A stretch of DNA of 33,107 nucleotides from DATAVK01 sp036267755. Its GTDB lineage: Bacteria > Actinomycetota > Actinomycetes > JAFAQI01. How positions within the stretch are numbered: position 1 is the stretch's first letter; each line of letters opens with the position of its first letter. The notes beneath the pieces were generated by a model. It saw nothing but the letters and a program-made list of their open reading frames with translations, had not been told where the DNA came from and ran no database searches. The stretch lies in the NCBI GenBank assembly GCA_036267755.1, contig DATAVK010000125.1:1-33107 (forward strand), in the 5' to 3' direction. The translations under genes and the position numbers were made by a program. Below, in pieces: positions 16,737 to 24,012 of this stretch.

Positions 16737-17292
16737 CAGTGGGGTCTTCGCCCCGGTCCAGAGCCGCCCAGGCCTCGGCGGCCGGGTCGGTGGGTCGGGG
16801 CGGGGCGGTCGGGGCGTCGTACCGGGCTCCGAGCGCCGCCCAGCGGTCCCCCCGGATCACGGTCAGGGCGCCCGCCGCCGTCGCGAGGATCCCGCCGACC
16901 AGGGCGAGCACCCACCAGCCGTTCGCGCTGGCGTGCACCACCAGCCCGGCGGCGCCGACCTCTCGGTGTTCCAACGCCTGGGATGCCTGCCCGGGAGCGG
17001 TCGCGGCGACGCCGATCGTGATGGCCCCGATCAGGACGACGACGAGACCGACCACCCGGCGCAGCAGGCCGCGGGCGGCGAGCACCGCGACGGCCAGCGC
17101 GAGCAGGGCGTAGGCCAGCGCCGGGAGCGAAGGAGCGACCTGGTGCCCGGTGGCGGACAGCGAGACGCGGCCGCCGCCGGTGAGGGCAGCGACGCTGGAC
17201 CGGGCCCAGACTCGGCCGCTGCTCAGCAGGACCAGCAGGCCGCCGATCGCGATGGCCACGATCGAGATCCCGAGGGAGCGACGGCCGCTCAC
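16732..17292 (-). CDS. Trp biosynthesis-associated membrane protein
   Basis: A 186-residue protein with four probable membrane helices (about residues 7-24, 48-66, 68-88 and 122-145). It matches the actinobacterial Trp-operon membrane protein family (TIGR02234/PF09534 type) by position, topology and the repeated Ala/Leu helices flanking an extracellular loop rich in Ser/Gly. The C-tail is Pro- and Asp-rich (APPRPTDPAAEAW). The function in the family is unknown. The start is GTG 17292, overlapping the trpE stop as GTGA, so it is co-translated with trpE. It ends the hisA-PPOX-hisF-hisI-trpE unit. Confidence 0.85.
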   Translation of the reverse strand: MSGRRSLGISIVAIAIGGLLVLLSSGRVWARSSVAALTGGGRVSLSATGHQVAPSLPALAYALLALAVAVLAARGLLRRVVGLVVVLIGAITIGVAATAPGQASQALEHREVGAAGLVVHASANGWWVLALVGGILATAAGALTVIRGDRWAALGARYDAPTAPPRPTDPAAEAWAALDRGEDPTA

Positions 17293-18827
17293 CGTCCGGC
17301 CGGCCGCATCGTCTCCGCGGTCGCGAGCGCGGCGAGCACGGCCGCAGCCTTGTTGCGGCTCTCCTGCTCCTCGGTCGCGGGGTCGGAGTCGGCGACGATT
17401 CCGCCACCGGCCTGGACGTAGGCGATCCCGTCGCGCATCACCGTGGTGCGGATCGCGATCGCCATGTCGAGGTCGCCGGCCACGTCGACATACCCGACGA
17501 CACCGCCGTACAGCCCGCGGCGGGTCGGTTCCAGCGTCTCGATGATCTCCATCGCCCGCACCTTCGGCGCCCCTGACAGCGTGCCTGCCGGGAACGTCGC
17601 GAACAGCACGTCGAGGGCGTCCCGGTCCTCGGTCAGCTCCCCCACGACCGTCGAGACGATGTGCATCACGTGGGAGTAGCGCTCGACCGACATCAGCTCG
17701 ACGACCTCGACGGTGCCGGGCTGGCAGACCCGGCCGAGGTCGTTGCGGCCGAGATCGACGAGCATCACGTGCTCGGCGCGCTCCTTGGGATCGTTGAGCA
17801 ACTCTTCCGCGAGCTGCCGGTCCGCCTCGGGGGTCGCGCCCCGCGGCTTGGTGCCGGCGATCGGGTGCAGCAGCGCGCGGCGCCCGGTGACCTTGACGTG
17901 AGCCTCCGGGGACGAGCCCACGACGGCGAGGTCGTCGAAGCGGAGCAGGTACATGTACGGCGATGGGTTGGACGCCCGGAGCACTCGGTAGACGTCGAGC
18001 GGGTCGGCGTGGGAGGCGACCTCGAACCGCTGGCTGGGAACGACCTGGAAGATGTCGCCCGCTCGGATGTGCTCCTTCGCGCGGCGCACCGCCTGCTGGA
18101 ACCCACCCTCCGGGGTGCGGGCCTTGAAGTCGCCCGGCGGCTGCCGGACGAACGTCGCGACCGCGTGGTCGGCCGGTCGCACCAGATCGGCGGTCATCGC
18201 GTCGAGGCGCGCGACGGCTTCGTCGTACGCCGCTCCTGGGTTGTCCTCGGCGCCCGGTGTCAGCCCGCGGATCACGTTGGCGATCAGCAACACGGTGGCG
18301 TCGCTGTGGTCGAGCACGGCGACGTCGGTGGCGAGCAGGAAGTGCAGCTCGGGCAGGTGAAGGTCGTCGGTGGCCAGCGTTGGCAGCCGTTCCAGCCGGC
18401 GCACCGCGTCGTACGCGAGGTAGCCGACCAGGCCGCCGGTCAGCGGCGGCAGGTCCGGGTCCCGGGCGGTGCGCAACCGGGCCACGGCGTCCTGCAGCGC
18501 GAGCAGCGGGTCGTCGGGGTGGTCGTCGGGACCGTGACCCGTCCACACCGCCTTGCCGTCGCGTTCGGACAGCGACGCCGCGGACCGGACCCCGACGAAG
18601 GAGTATCGCGACCACACGCCGCCGTGCTCGGCCGACTCGAGCAGGAAAGTGCCCGACCGGTCACCCGCGAGCTTGCGGTAGACGCTGATCGGGGTCTCAC
18701 CGTCGGCGAGCAGCCGACGAGTGACGGGAACCACTCGGTTCTCCGCGATCGCCGCGATGAAGTCGTCGCGGTCCGGCGTGACCTGGCCGTCGGCGAGCGC
18801 GGCCGGGCCGCGCGCGACGGTTGTCAC
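17289..18827 (-). CDS. trpE: Anthranilate synthase component I
   Basis: A 512-residue enzyme that turns chorismate and ammonia into anthranilate. The N-terminal Trp-binding feedback motif LLES is at 62-65. The chorismate-binding domain (~240-500) has PIAGTKPRG, VDLGRNDLGRV, HIVSTVVGEL, FPAGTLSGAPK and QAGGGIVADSDP. Component II (TrpG), which supplies ammonia from glutamine, is not encoded in the window, and neither is trpD. The start is GTG 18827, overlapping the hisI stop as GTGA; this short start removes a long Arg-rich N-terminal extension that does not match the family. The intact LLES motif suggests feedback inhibition by tryptophan. Confidence 0.97.
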   Translation of the reverse strand: MTTVARGPAALADGQVTPDRDDFIAAIAENRVVPVTRRLLADGETPISVYRKLAGDRSGTFLLESAEHGGVWSRYSFVGVRSAASLSERDGKAVWTGHGPDDHPDDPLLALQDAVARLRTARDPDLPPLTGGLVGYLAYDAVRRLERLPTLATDDLHLPELHFLLATDVAVLDHSDATVLLIANVIRGLTPGAEDNPGAAYDEAVARLDAMTADLVRPADHAVATFVRQPPGDFKARTPEGGFQQAVRRAKEHIRAGDIFQVVPSQRFEVASHADPLDVYRVLRASNPSPYMYLLRFDDLAVVGSSPEAHVKVTGRRALLHPIAGTKPRGATPEADRQLAEELLNDPKERAEHVMLVDLGRNDLGRVCQPGTVEVVELMSVERYSHVMHIVSTVVGELTEDRDALDVLFATFPAGTLSGAPKVRAMEIIETLEPTRRGLYGGVVGYVDVAGDLDMAIAIRTTVMRDGIAYVQAGGGIVADSDPATEEQESRNKAAAVLAALATAETMRPAGR

Positions 18828-19207
18828 GGCGCCGGGATGCCGACGACGACCTCGGAGAAGAGGCCGTCGTCGAAGCAGGTGCGGTCGCCGGTGTGGCAGG
18901 CCACGCCGATCTGGTCGACCTTGACGAGGACGGTGTCGCCGTCGCAGTCCAGCGCGACCGACTTGACCCACTGCTGGTGCCCGGAGGTCTCTCCCTTCAC
19001 CCAGTACTCACCGCGGCTGCGGCTCCAGTAGGTGCAGCGGCCGGTGGTCAGGGTGCGGTGCAACGCCTCGTCGTCCATCCAGCCAACCATCAGCACCTCG
19101 CCGGTGTCCCACTGCTGGGCCACCGCCGGGAACAGACCGTCGGCGTCGCGCTTGAGGCGCAGGCCGATAGCGGGGTCGAGGTTGGTGGGACGGGCCGGTG
19201 CAGGCAT
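18824..19207 (-). CDS. hisI: Phosphoribosyl-AMP cyclohydrolase
   Basis: A 127-residue monofunctional HisI that opens the purine ring of PR-AMP in histidine synthesis. The metal motifs are DCDGD (Mg2+ Asp residues) and the cysteines in ACHTGDRTCF plus the earlier one in DCDGD that bind Zn2+. YWSRSRGEYWVKGETSGH is the family substrate loop. There is no HisE domain at the C-terminus, so PR-ATP pyrophosphatase must be elsewhere. The start is ATG 19207, 23 nt after the hisF stop, with only a weak ribosome site. trpE follows with GTGA, which couples the histidine and tryptophan genes. Confidence 0.97.
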   Translation of the reverse strand: MPAPARPTNLDPAIGLRLKRDADGLFPAVAQQWDTGEVLMVGWMDDEALHRTLTTGRCTYWSRSRGEYWVKGETSGHQQWVKSVALDCDGDTVLVKVDQIGVACHTGDRTCFDDGLFSEVVVGIPAP

Positions 19208-19230
19208 CTGCCCATTCTGCCCGGTGCCGG

Positions 19231-19992
19231 TCAGCGCACCGGATGTCCGGCTGCCGCGAGTGCCCGCTTGACGTCTCCGATCCGCAACGTCCCGAAGTGG
19301 AAGACGCTCGCGGCGAGCACCGCATCGGCACCGGCGGCGACCGCCGGCGGGAAGTCCTCGACCTTGCCCGCACCGCCCGAGGCGATGACCGGGACCGCGA
19401 CGGCGGCGCGCACCGCGGCGACCAGCGGCAGGTCGTAGCCGCTCGTCGTGCCGTCCGCGTCCATCGCGTTGAGCAGGATCTCGCCGACACCGAGCTCGGC
19501 GCCCTGCCTGGCCCACGCGACGGCGTCGATGCCGGTGCCGCGGCGGCCGCCATGCGTCGTCACCTCGAAGCCGCTGGCCGGGCCCGGCGCCCGACGCGCG
19601 TCGACCGAGAGGACCAGGACCTGGTTGCCGAATCGCTGCGCGATCTCGCTGAGCAGCTCCGGTCGCTCGATCGCGGCGGTGTTCACGCCGACCTTGTCGG
19701 CACCGGCGCGCAGCAGCCGGTCGACGTCGTCGACGCTGCGCACTCCCCCGCCGACGGTCAGTGGGATGAAGACCTGCTCCGCGGTACGACGGACCACGTC
19801 GTACGTCGTCTCGCGGCTGCTGCTGGAGGCGGTGATGTCGAGGAACACCAGCTCGTCGGCGCCTTCGGCGTCATACCGTCGGGCCAGCTCGACCGGGTCG
19901 CCGGCGTCGCGCAGACCCTCGAAGTTCACGCCCTTCACGACCCGGCCGGCGTCGACATCCAGGCAAGGGATGACGCGGATCGCGAGGGTCAT
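19231..19992 (-). CDS. hisF: Imidazole glycerol phosphate synthase cyclase subunit
   Basis: A TIM-barrel protein of 253 residues that uses ammonia from HisH to form IGP and AICAR from PRFAR. The catalytic aspartates are D12 (CLDVDAGRVVKG) and D131 (VLSVDARR). The phosphate-binding motifs TVGGGVRSVDD and ASGGAGKVEDF are present. The start is ATG 19992, which overlaps the PPOX stop as ATGA. Its partner hisH lies more than 2 kb upstream, beyond hisA and the SDR gene, in another transcription unit. Confidence 0.98.
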   Translation of the reverse strand: MTLAIRVIPCLDVDAGRVVKGVNFEGLRDAGDPVELARRYDAEGADELVFLDITASSSSRETTYDVVRRTAEQVFIPLTVGGGVRSVDDVDRLLRAGADKVGVNTAAIERPELLSEIAQRFGNQVLVLSVDARRAPGPASGFEVTTHGGRRGTGIDAVAWARQGAELGVGEILLNAMDADGTTSGYDLPLVAAVRAAVAVPVIASGGAGKVEDFPPAVAAGADAVLAASVFHFGTLRIGDVKRALAAAGHPVR

Positions 19993-20501
19993 GAGGTCGG
20001 CAGGGCGGCGGCGTCGGGTGCGTAGGCGACGCACCAGCGCGGCCGGATCCAGACGTAGTCGATCTCGTCCGCCCAGGAGGACGGGGACGAGCCGTAGTAC
20101 TCCGTGAGGTAGCTCTCGACCTCGTCGCGCACCGGGTTGCCGGTATCGAGGAACTCAGCGTCGCCGTGGGTGAAGATCGCGAAGTCCTCGCCGACCAGGT
20201 GGCTGGCGCTGACCGCTTGCCGCGAGCGCAGGTGGCGGGCCTTGAGAGCGGTGGCACTGGTCGTGAAGACCCAATGGCCGTGGAGGAGATGTCCGTCCAC
20301 CGCGCTGGTCATCGGCCGGCCGTCGGGATCGACCGTGGCCACGACGAGCAGCCGCATCCCGGTGAGGTGGGCGATCACCTGCTCGGCCGTGGGTGTCCGC
20401 TCGCCGGCCACGATGATCGACTTGAGGTGGTCGTGGGCGCGGCGGTGCGAGATGTCGAGCAGCCGCTGCAGCTCCTGGATCTCCTCCGACGTCTCGAACA
20501 T
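19989..20501 (-). CDS. Pyridoxamine 5'-phosphate oxidase family protein (split barrel)
   Basis: A 170-residue protein. An N-terminal helical segment (~1-40) precedes a split-barrel flavin-binding fold (LLVVATVDPDGRPMTSAVDG, then HWVFTTSATALKARHL, and a C-terminal YVWIRPRWCVAY). This pattern fits the broad PPOX/FMN- or F420-binding family. Residues for true PNP oxidase cannot be assigned, so no substrate is proposed. The start is ATG 20501, one nt after the hisA stop (TGA-G-ATG), and hisF follows with ATGA, so it is fully embedded in the hisA-hisF unit. In other actinobacteria this slot can hold a different gene (impA/impC type in mycobacteria). Confidence 0.8.
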   Translation of the reverse strand: MFETSEEIQELQRLLDISHRRAHDHLKSIIVAGERTPTAEQVIAHLTGMRLLVVATVDPDGRPMTSAVDGHLLHGHWVFTTSATALKARHLRSRQAVSASHLVGEDFAIFTHGDAEFLDTGNPVRDEVESYLTEYYGSSPSSWADEIDYVWIRPRWCVAYAPDAAALPTS

Positions 20502-20502
20502 C

Positions 20503-21249
20503 TCAGCCGCCAACTGCCGCAGCCGCCACCGTCGCCAGCGCCTCCTGCAACGTGAAGGCACCGGCGTAGAGCGCCTTACCGACGATCGCACCTTCGACAC
20601 CCGAAGCCCGCAGGCCGGCGAGCGCCCGCAGGTCGTCGAGGCTGCTGACCCCGCCGCTTGCGACGACCGGACGGTCGGTGGCCGCGCAGACGTCGCGGAG
20701 CAGGTCTAGGTTCGGCCCGGTCAGGGTGCCGTCCCGTCGGACGTCGGTGACGACGTACCGGGCGCAACCGTCGGCGTCAAGCCGCGCCAGGACGTCGAAG
20801 AGCTCGCCGCCGTCCTGGGTCCAGCCCCGGGCCGACAGCGTGGTCCCCCGCACGTCCAGACCGACCGCGATCCGGTCGCCGTGCGACGCGATCGCCGACC
20901 GCACCCAGTCGGGGTGCTCGAGCGCCGCGGTGCCGATGTTGACCCGGCGGCAGCCGGTGGCGAGGGCGGCCTGCAGCGACGCGTCGTCGCGGATGCCGCC
21001 GGAGAGCTCGACCTCGATGTCCAGCCGCTGGGTGACCTGGGCGATCAGCTCCTGGTTGGTGCCCCTGCCGAAGGCCGCGTCCAGGTCGACCAGGTGCAGC
21101 CACGTCGCGCCTTGCTCCTGCCACTGCAGCGCGGCGTCGAGCGGGGCGCCGTACGACGTCTCGGTCCCGGCCTCACCCTGCACCAGCCGGACCGCCTGCC
21201 CGGCCGCGACATCGACGGCGGGCAGCAGCACGAAGGCGTCGGCAGGCAC
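20503..21249 (-). CDS. priA: Phosphoribosyl isomerase A (HisA/PriA)
   Basis: A TIM-barrel of 248 residues that isomerises ProFAR in histidine synthesis and, in actinobacteria lacking trpF, also PRA in tryptophan synthesis. The likely catalytic acids are D13 (LLPAVDVAAG) and D173 (TDVRRDGTLTGPN), at the positions of M. tuberculosis D11 and D175. The loop RGWTQDGG (141-148) resembles the PriA-specific RGW loop that handles PRA. The absence of trpF from the trp genes here agrees, but trpF elsewhere cannot be excluded. GTG 21249 is preferred over GTG 21258 because TAGCGT (21257-21262) ends 7 nt before it, giving a leaderless start. It heads the unit down to the Trp membrane protein. Confidence 0.95.
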   Translation of the reverse strand: MPADAFVLLPAVDVAAGQAVRLVQGEAGTETSYGAPLDAALQWQEQGATWLHLVDLDAAFGRGTNQELIAQVTQRLDIEVELSGGIRDDASLQAALATGCRRVNIGTAALEHPDWVRSAIASHGDRIAVGLDVRGTTLSARGWTQDGGELFDVLARLDADGCARYVVTDVRRDGTLTGPNLDLLRDVCAATDRPVVASGGVSSLDDLRALAGLRASGVEGAIVGKALYAGAFTLQEALATVAAAAVGG

Positions 21250-21256
21250 GCGCGCC

Positions 21257-21262
21257 ACGCTA
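21257..21262 (-). promoter_or_regulatory. Putative -10 box of hisA/priA (leaderless)
   Basis: TAGCGT on the minus strand lies 7 nt before GTG 21249. The -35 position falls at the left edge of the 50-bp palindrome. Confidence 0.45.
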
Positions 21263-21282
21263 GGACATCCGCGCCACCATCC

Positions 21283-21332
21283 GGTTTGTGCAGGGTTAGC
21301 CGTCACCGGTGACGGCTAACCCTGCACAAACC
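21283..21332. repeat. Perfect 50-bp palindrome between hisA and the SDR gene
   Basis: The 25 bases from 21283 to 21307 are the exact reverse complement of 21308-21332, with no spacer and no mismatch. The centre is CACC-GGTG and the outer ends are GGTTTGTGC and GCACAAACC. It lies between two divergent leaderless promoters and covers the -35 position of the SDR promoter (about 21325-21330). Neither arm is followed by a T-run, so it is a poor terminator. It could be an operator, a REP/MITE-like element, or a cruciform-forming site. Nothing similar is seen elsewhere in the window. Confidence 0.95.
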
Positions 21333-21347
21333 CAAAATCGGCGGTCA

Positions 21348-21353
21348 TAGAGT
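21348..21353 (+). promoter_or_regulatory. Putative -10 box of the SDR gene (leaderless)
   Basis: TAGAGT on the plus strand ends 6 nt before the ATG at 21360. The GGGAG just before the ATG is only 1 nt away, too close to act as a normal ribosome site, which favours a leaderless mRNA. Confidence 0.45.
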
Positions 21354-21359
21354 CGGGAG

Positions 21360-22187
21360 ATGGCTTCGAAGACGTGGTTCATCACCGGTTCGTCCCGTGG
21401 TTTTGGTCGGGAGTGGGCGATCGCCGCACTCGATCGCGGTGACCAGGTCGCGGCGACGGCCCGTGACCTGTCCACCTTGGACGACCTGCTCGAGCAGTAC
21501 GGCAACTCGCTGCTGCCGCTCAAGCTCGACGTCACCGATCGCGAGGCGGTCTTCGCCGCGGTCGCGCAGGCGCACGAACGCTTTGGTCGCCTCGACGTCA
21601 TCGTGAACAACGCCGGCTACGGCCAGTTCGGGATGGTCGAGGAGATCAGCGAGGCCGAGGCTCGCGCGCAGATCGACACGAACCTGTTCGGGGCGCTCTG
21701 GGTCACCCAGGCAGCGCTGCCGTATCTCCGCGAACAGGGGTCGGGCCACATCCTGCAGGTGTCGTCGATCGGCGGCGTGTCGGCCTTCCCGAACATCGGG
21801 ATGTACCACGCCTCGAAGTGGGGGCTTGAGGGGCTCAGCCAGGCGCTGTCCCAGGAAGTCGCCGACTTCGGGATCAAGGTGACGATCATCGAGCCAGCCG
21901 GCTACTCCACCGACTGGGGTGGGGCCTCGGCCAAGCACGCCACGCCGCTTCCCGCGTACGACGGGGTGCGGGCGCGGGCCCAGGAGTTCCGGAAGCGGCG
22001 GCAGACCTCGCAGGGCGACCCGGTGGCTACCCGCGCCGCCGTACTCACCCTTGTCGACAGCGATGACCCGCCGCTGCGGATCTTCTTCGGGGATGGTCCG
22101 CTGGCTATCGCGACCGCCGACTACGAGTCGCGGCTGGAAGCCTGGCGGAAGTGGGAGCCGGTCTCGATCGCGGCGCACGGCCACTGA
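21360..22187 (+). CDS. Short-chain dehydrogenase/reductase (classical SDR)
   Basis: A 275-residue NAD(P)-dependent oxidoreductase with a Rossmann fold. The cofactor loop TGSSRGFG is at 9-16, LDVTD binds the adenine, and NNAGYG follows. The catalytic Ser is in VSSIGG and the Tyr/Lys pair is in YHASK. The Arg/Ser-rich loop after the first strand hints at NADP(H) preference, but this is not certain. The substrate is unknown. It is one of two plus-strand proteins inside the histidine cluster, lies convergent to hisH with 15 bp between stop codons, and has its own putative promoter beside the 50-bp palindrome. It has no evident role in histidine synthesis and may be an insertion. Confidence 0.93.
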   Translation: MASKTWFITGSSRGFGREWAIAALDRGDQVAATARDLSTLDDLLEQYGNSLLPLKLDVTDREAVFAAVAQAHERFGRLDVIVNNAGYGQFGMVEEISEAEARAQIDTNLFGALWVTQAALPYLREQGSGHILQVSSIGGVSAFPNIGMYHASKWGLEGLSQALSQEVADFGIKVTIIEPAGYSTDWGGASAKHATPLPAYDGVRARAQEFRKRRQTSQGDPVATRAAVLTLVDSDDPPLRIFFGDGPLAIATADYESRLEAWRKWEPVSIAAHGH

Positions 22188-22202
22188 CAGGGCGTGGTGC
22201 AG

Positions 22203-22814
22203 CTAGAGCGAGCGGACCCAGTTCTGGAGCAAGACGTGGCCGGCGTCGCCGGATTTCTCCGGATGGAACTGAGTTGCCGTCAGCACTCCGCGCTCCACGG
22301 CCGCGACGAACGGCGAGCCATGTACGGCGATCGTCTCGCCGCTACCGGCAGGTGCCGCGGCGTAGGAGTGCACGAAGTAGAACCGCTCCCCCGCGACCCC
22401 GGCGAACAACCTCGAGCCGTCGGGTGGCGTCACCGTGTTCCAGCCCAGGTGCGGCAGGATCGGCGCCCGTAGCCGCTCGACCCGGCCGGGCAGCGTGCCG
22501 ATCCCCGAGGTCGTCACGCCGTGCTCCTCGCCGGACTGATACAGCACCTGCATCCCCACACAGATCCCCAGGACCGGGCGCTCCTTGGCGACCCGCGTGT
22601 GCACCAGGGCGTCAATCCCGAGCTTGCGGATGCCGTCCATGCAGGCTGCGAACGCGCCGACGCCCGGGATGACGACACCGTCGGCCTCACGCGCCGCGTC
22701 ACGATCCTCGGTGACGGTCACGTCGGCGCCCGCCCGGGCCAGCGCCCGCTCCGCCGAACGCAGGTTGCCCGACCCGTAGTCCACGACGACGACCGATGGC
22801 GGCCGCCTCGTCAT
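22203..22814 (-). CDS. hisH: Imidazole glycerol phosphate synthase glutamine amidotransferase subunit
   Basis: A 203-residue class I glutaminase that feeds ammonia to HisF. The catalytic Cys is C85 in GICVGMQ, and the His/Glu pair is in FHPEKSG. The oxyanion region PGVGAF is intact. The start is ATG 22814, 2 nt after the hisB stop, so hisB and hisH form one unit. A longer open frame upstream overlaps hisB and has no family match. The gene ends 15 bp from the SDR stop; no terminator is visible between them. Confidence 0.97.
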   Translation of the reverse strand: MTRRPPSVVVVDYGSGNLRSAERALARAGADVTVTEDRDAAREADGVVIPGVGAFAACMDGIRKLGIDALVHTRVAKERPVLGICVGMQVLYQSGEEHGVTTSGIGTLPGRVERLRAPILPHLGWNTVTPPDGSRLFAGVAGERFYFVHSYAAAPAGSGETIAVHGSPFVAAVERGVLTATQFHPEKSGDAGHVLLQNWVRSL

Positions 22815-22816
22815 CG

Positions 22817-23404
22817 TCAGAGCACACCCTTGGTCGACGGCACTCCGCTGGACCGCGGGTCGAGCGATACCGCCTCGCGCAGCGCCCGCGCGACCGCCTT
22901 GAACTGCGCCTCGACGATGTGGTGGGCGTTGCGTCCCGACAGCACGCGCACGTGCAGGCAGATCTGCGCGCTGGAGGTGAGCGACTCGAAGACATGCCGG
23001 GTGAGAGTCGTGTCGTAGGACCCGATCAGCTCGATGAGCTCCGGCTCCTCGTGGACCAGGTACGGCCGGCCCGACAGGTCGACGACGGCTTGGCACAGCG
23101 CCTCGTCGAGCGGGACGAGCGCGTCACCGAAGCGCCGGATCCCCGACTTGTCGCCCAGCGCCTCGCGCAGCGCCTGACCGATCGCGATCGCGGTGTCCTC
23201 GACGGTGTGGTGGCTGTCGATGTAGAGATCGCCCTCGGTCTTCACGGCCAGGTCGATGCCGCTGTGCTTCGACAGCTGCGACAGCATGTGGTCGTAGAAG
23301 CCCACACCGGTCGAGACGTCGTGGACCCCCGTCCCATCGAGGTCGACGGTGACGGACACCGAGGACTCCTTGGTGCTGCGGTCGATAGTCGCGGTGCGGC
23401 TCAC
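22817..23404 (-). CDS. hisB: Imidazoleglycerol-phosphate dehydratase
   Basis: A 195-residue monofunctional dehydratase that binds two Mn2+ per active site. The metal motifs are DSHHTVEDT (63-71) and NAHHIVEAQFKA near residue 160. GVGFYDHML and FGDALVPLDEAL also match the family. No phosphatase domain is fused. The start is GTG 23404. Upstream, GACACT lies 7 nt before the GTG, a weak variant of the TAnnnT box seen elsewhere, so the promoter call is tentative. It is divergent from the DinB-like gene with 41 bp between start codons. Confidence 0.97.
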   Translation of the reverse strand: MSRTATIDRSTKESSVSVTVDLDGTGVHDVSTGVGFYDHMLSQLSKHSGIDLAVKTEGDLYIDSHHTVEDTAIAIGQALREALGDKSGIRRFGDALVPLDEALCQAVVDLSGRPYLVHEEPELIELIGSYDTTLTRHVFESLTSSAQICLHVRVLSGRNAHHIVEAQFKAVARALREAVSLDPRSSGVPSTKGVL

Positions 23405-23433
23405 ACCGTCCAGTGTCCCAGACCGGCGTGTCG

Positions 23434-23439
23434 TAACGT
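23434..23439 (+). promoter_or_regulatory. Putative -10 box of the DinB-like gene (leaderless)
   Basis: TAACGT on the plus strand ends 6 nt before the GTG at 23446. There is no Shine-Dalgarno in the 41-bp gap to hisB. Confidence 0.4.
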
Positions 23440-23445
23440 CGCGCC

Positions 23446-24012
23446 GTGGACCCCGACGACGGGTACGACGCCCTCGACCGCGCCACGGCAGGGTTCCGCA
23501 GCGTGCTCGCCGCGGTCACCGACGATGACTGGAACGCCGCGACACCGAACCCCGGCTGGACGGTCCGGGACCTGGTCAACCACGTGGTCGGGGGCAACCG
23601 CCGCTACGTCCTGCTGCTCGGTGGTGCGTCGACCGCCGACGTCGAGCGGCTCCGCGACGTCGACCACCTCGGGTCGGACCCGGTGGGCGCCTTCGACCGG
23701 ACGTCCGCAGCGGTGGCCGCGGTTTTCCGCGAGCCAGGGGCCTTGCGACGGACGGTCCACCATCGCAAGGGTGATCGCAGCCGCGACGAGCTGCTCACGA
23801 TGCGGATCCTCGAGCACGCCCTCCACGGCTGGGATCTCGCGACCGCGATCGGAGCCGACACCCGGATCGCACCGAGCGTGGTGTCCGTGCTGCTCGACCG
23901 GGTGACCCCGGACCTGCTAGCGCGGTCCGGCTATCCGCCGGCGGCTGCAGCTGATGCCGACCATGCGGTGAGTCCGCAGCAGCGGCTCCTCGACCTCACC
24001 GGTCGAGGCTGA
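23446..24012 (+). CDS. DinB-like / maleylpyruvate isomerase family protein
   Basis: A 188-residue four-helix-bundle protein of the mycothiol-dependent maleylpyruvate isomerase N-terminal type (MDMPI_N, TIGR03086-like). PGWTVRDLVNHVVGGNRR carries the first metal His (H46). The second site is ILEHALHGWDLA, with E123, H124 and H127. Members bind a divalent metal and several use mycothiol, which fits an actinomycete; the reaction here is unknown. The start is GTG 23446, probably leaderless. It is convergent with hisC and the two reading frames overlap tail to tail by 17 bp (23996-24012). It has no apparent role in the histidine pathway. Confidence 0.87.
   Translation: MDPDDGYDALDRATAGFRSVLAAVTDDDWNAATPNPGWTVRDLVNHVVGGNRRYVLLLGGASTADVERLRDVDHLGSDPVGAFDRTSAAVAAVFREPGALRRTVHHRKGDRSRDELLTMRILEHALHGWDLATAIGADTRIAPSVVSVLLDRVTPDLLARSGYPPAAAADADHAVSPQQRLLDLTGRG

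Noticed and set aside
21296..21610. Minus-strand open frame ending in the palindrome
   Set aside because: It lies antisense to the SDR gene. Its C-terminus matches the upstream extension of hisA only because both read through the palindrome.
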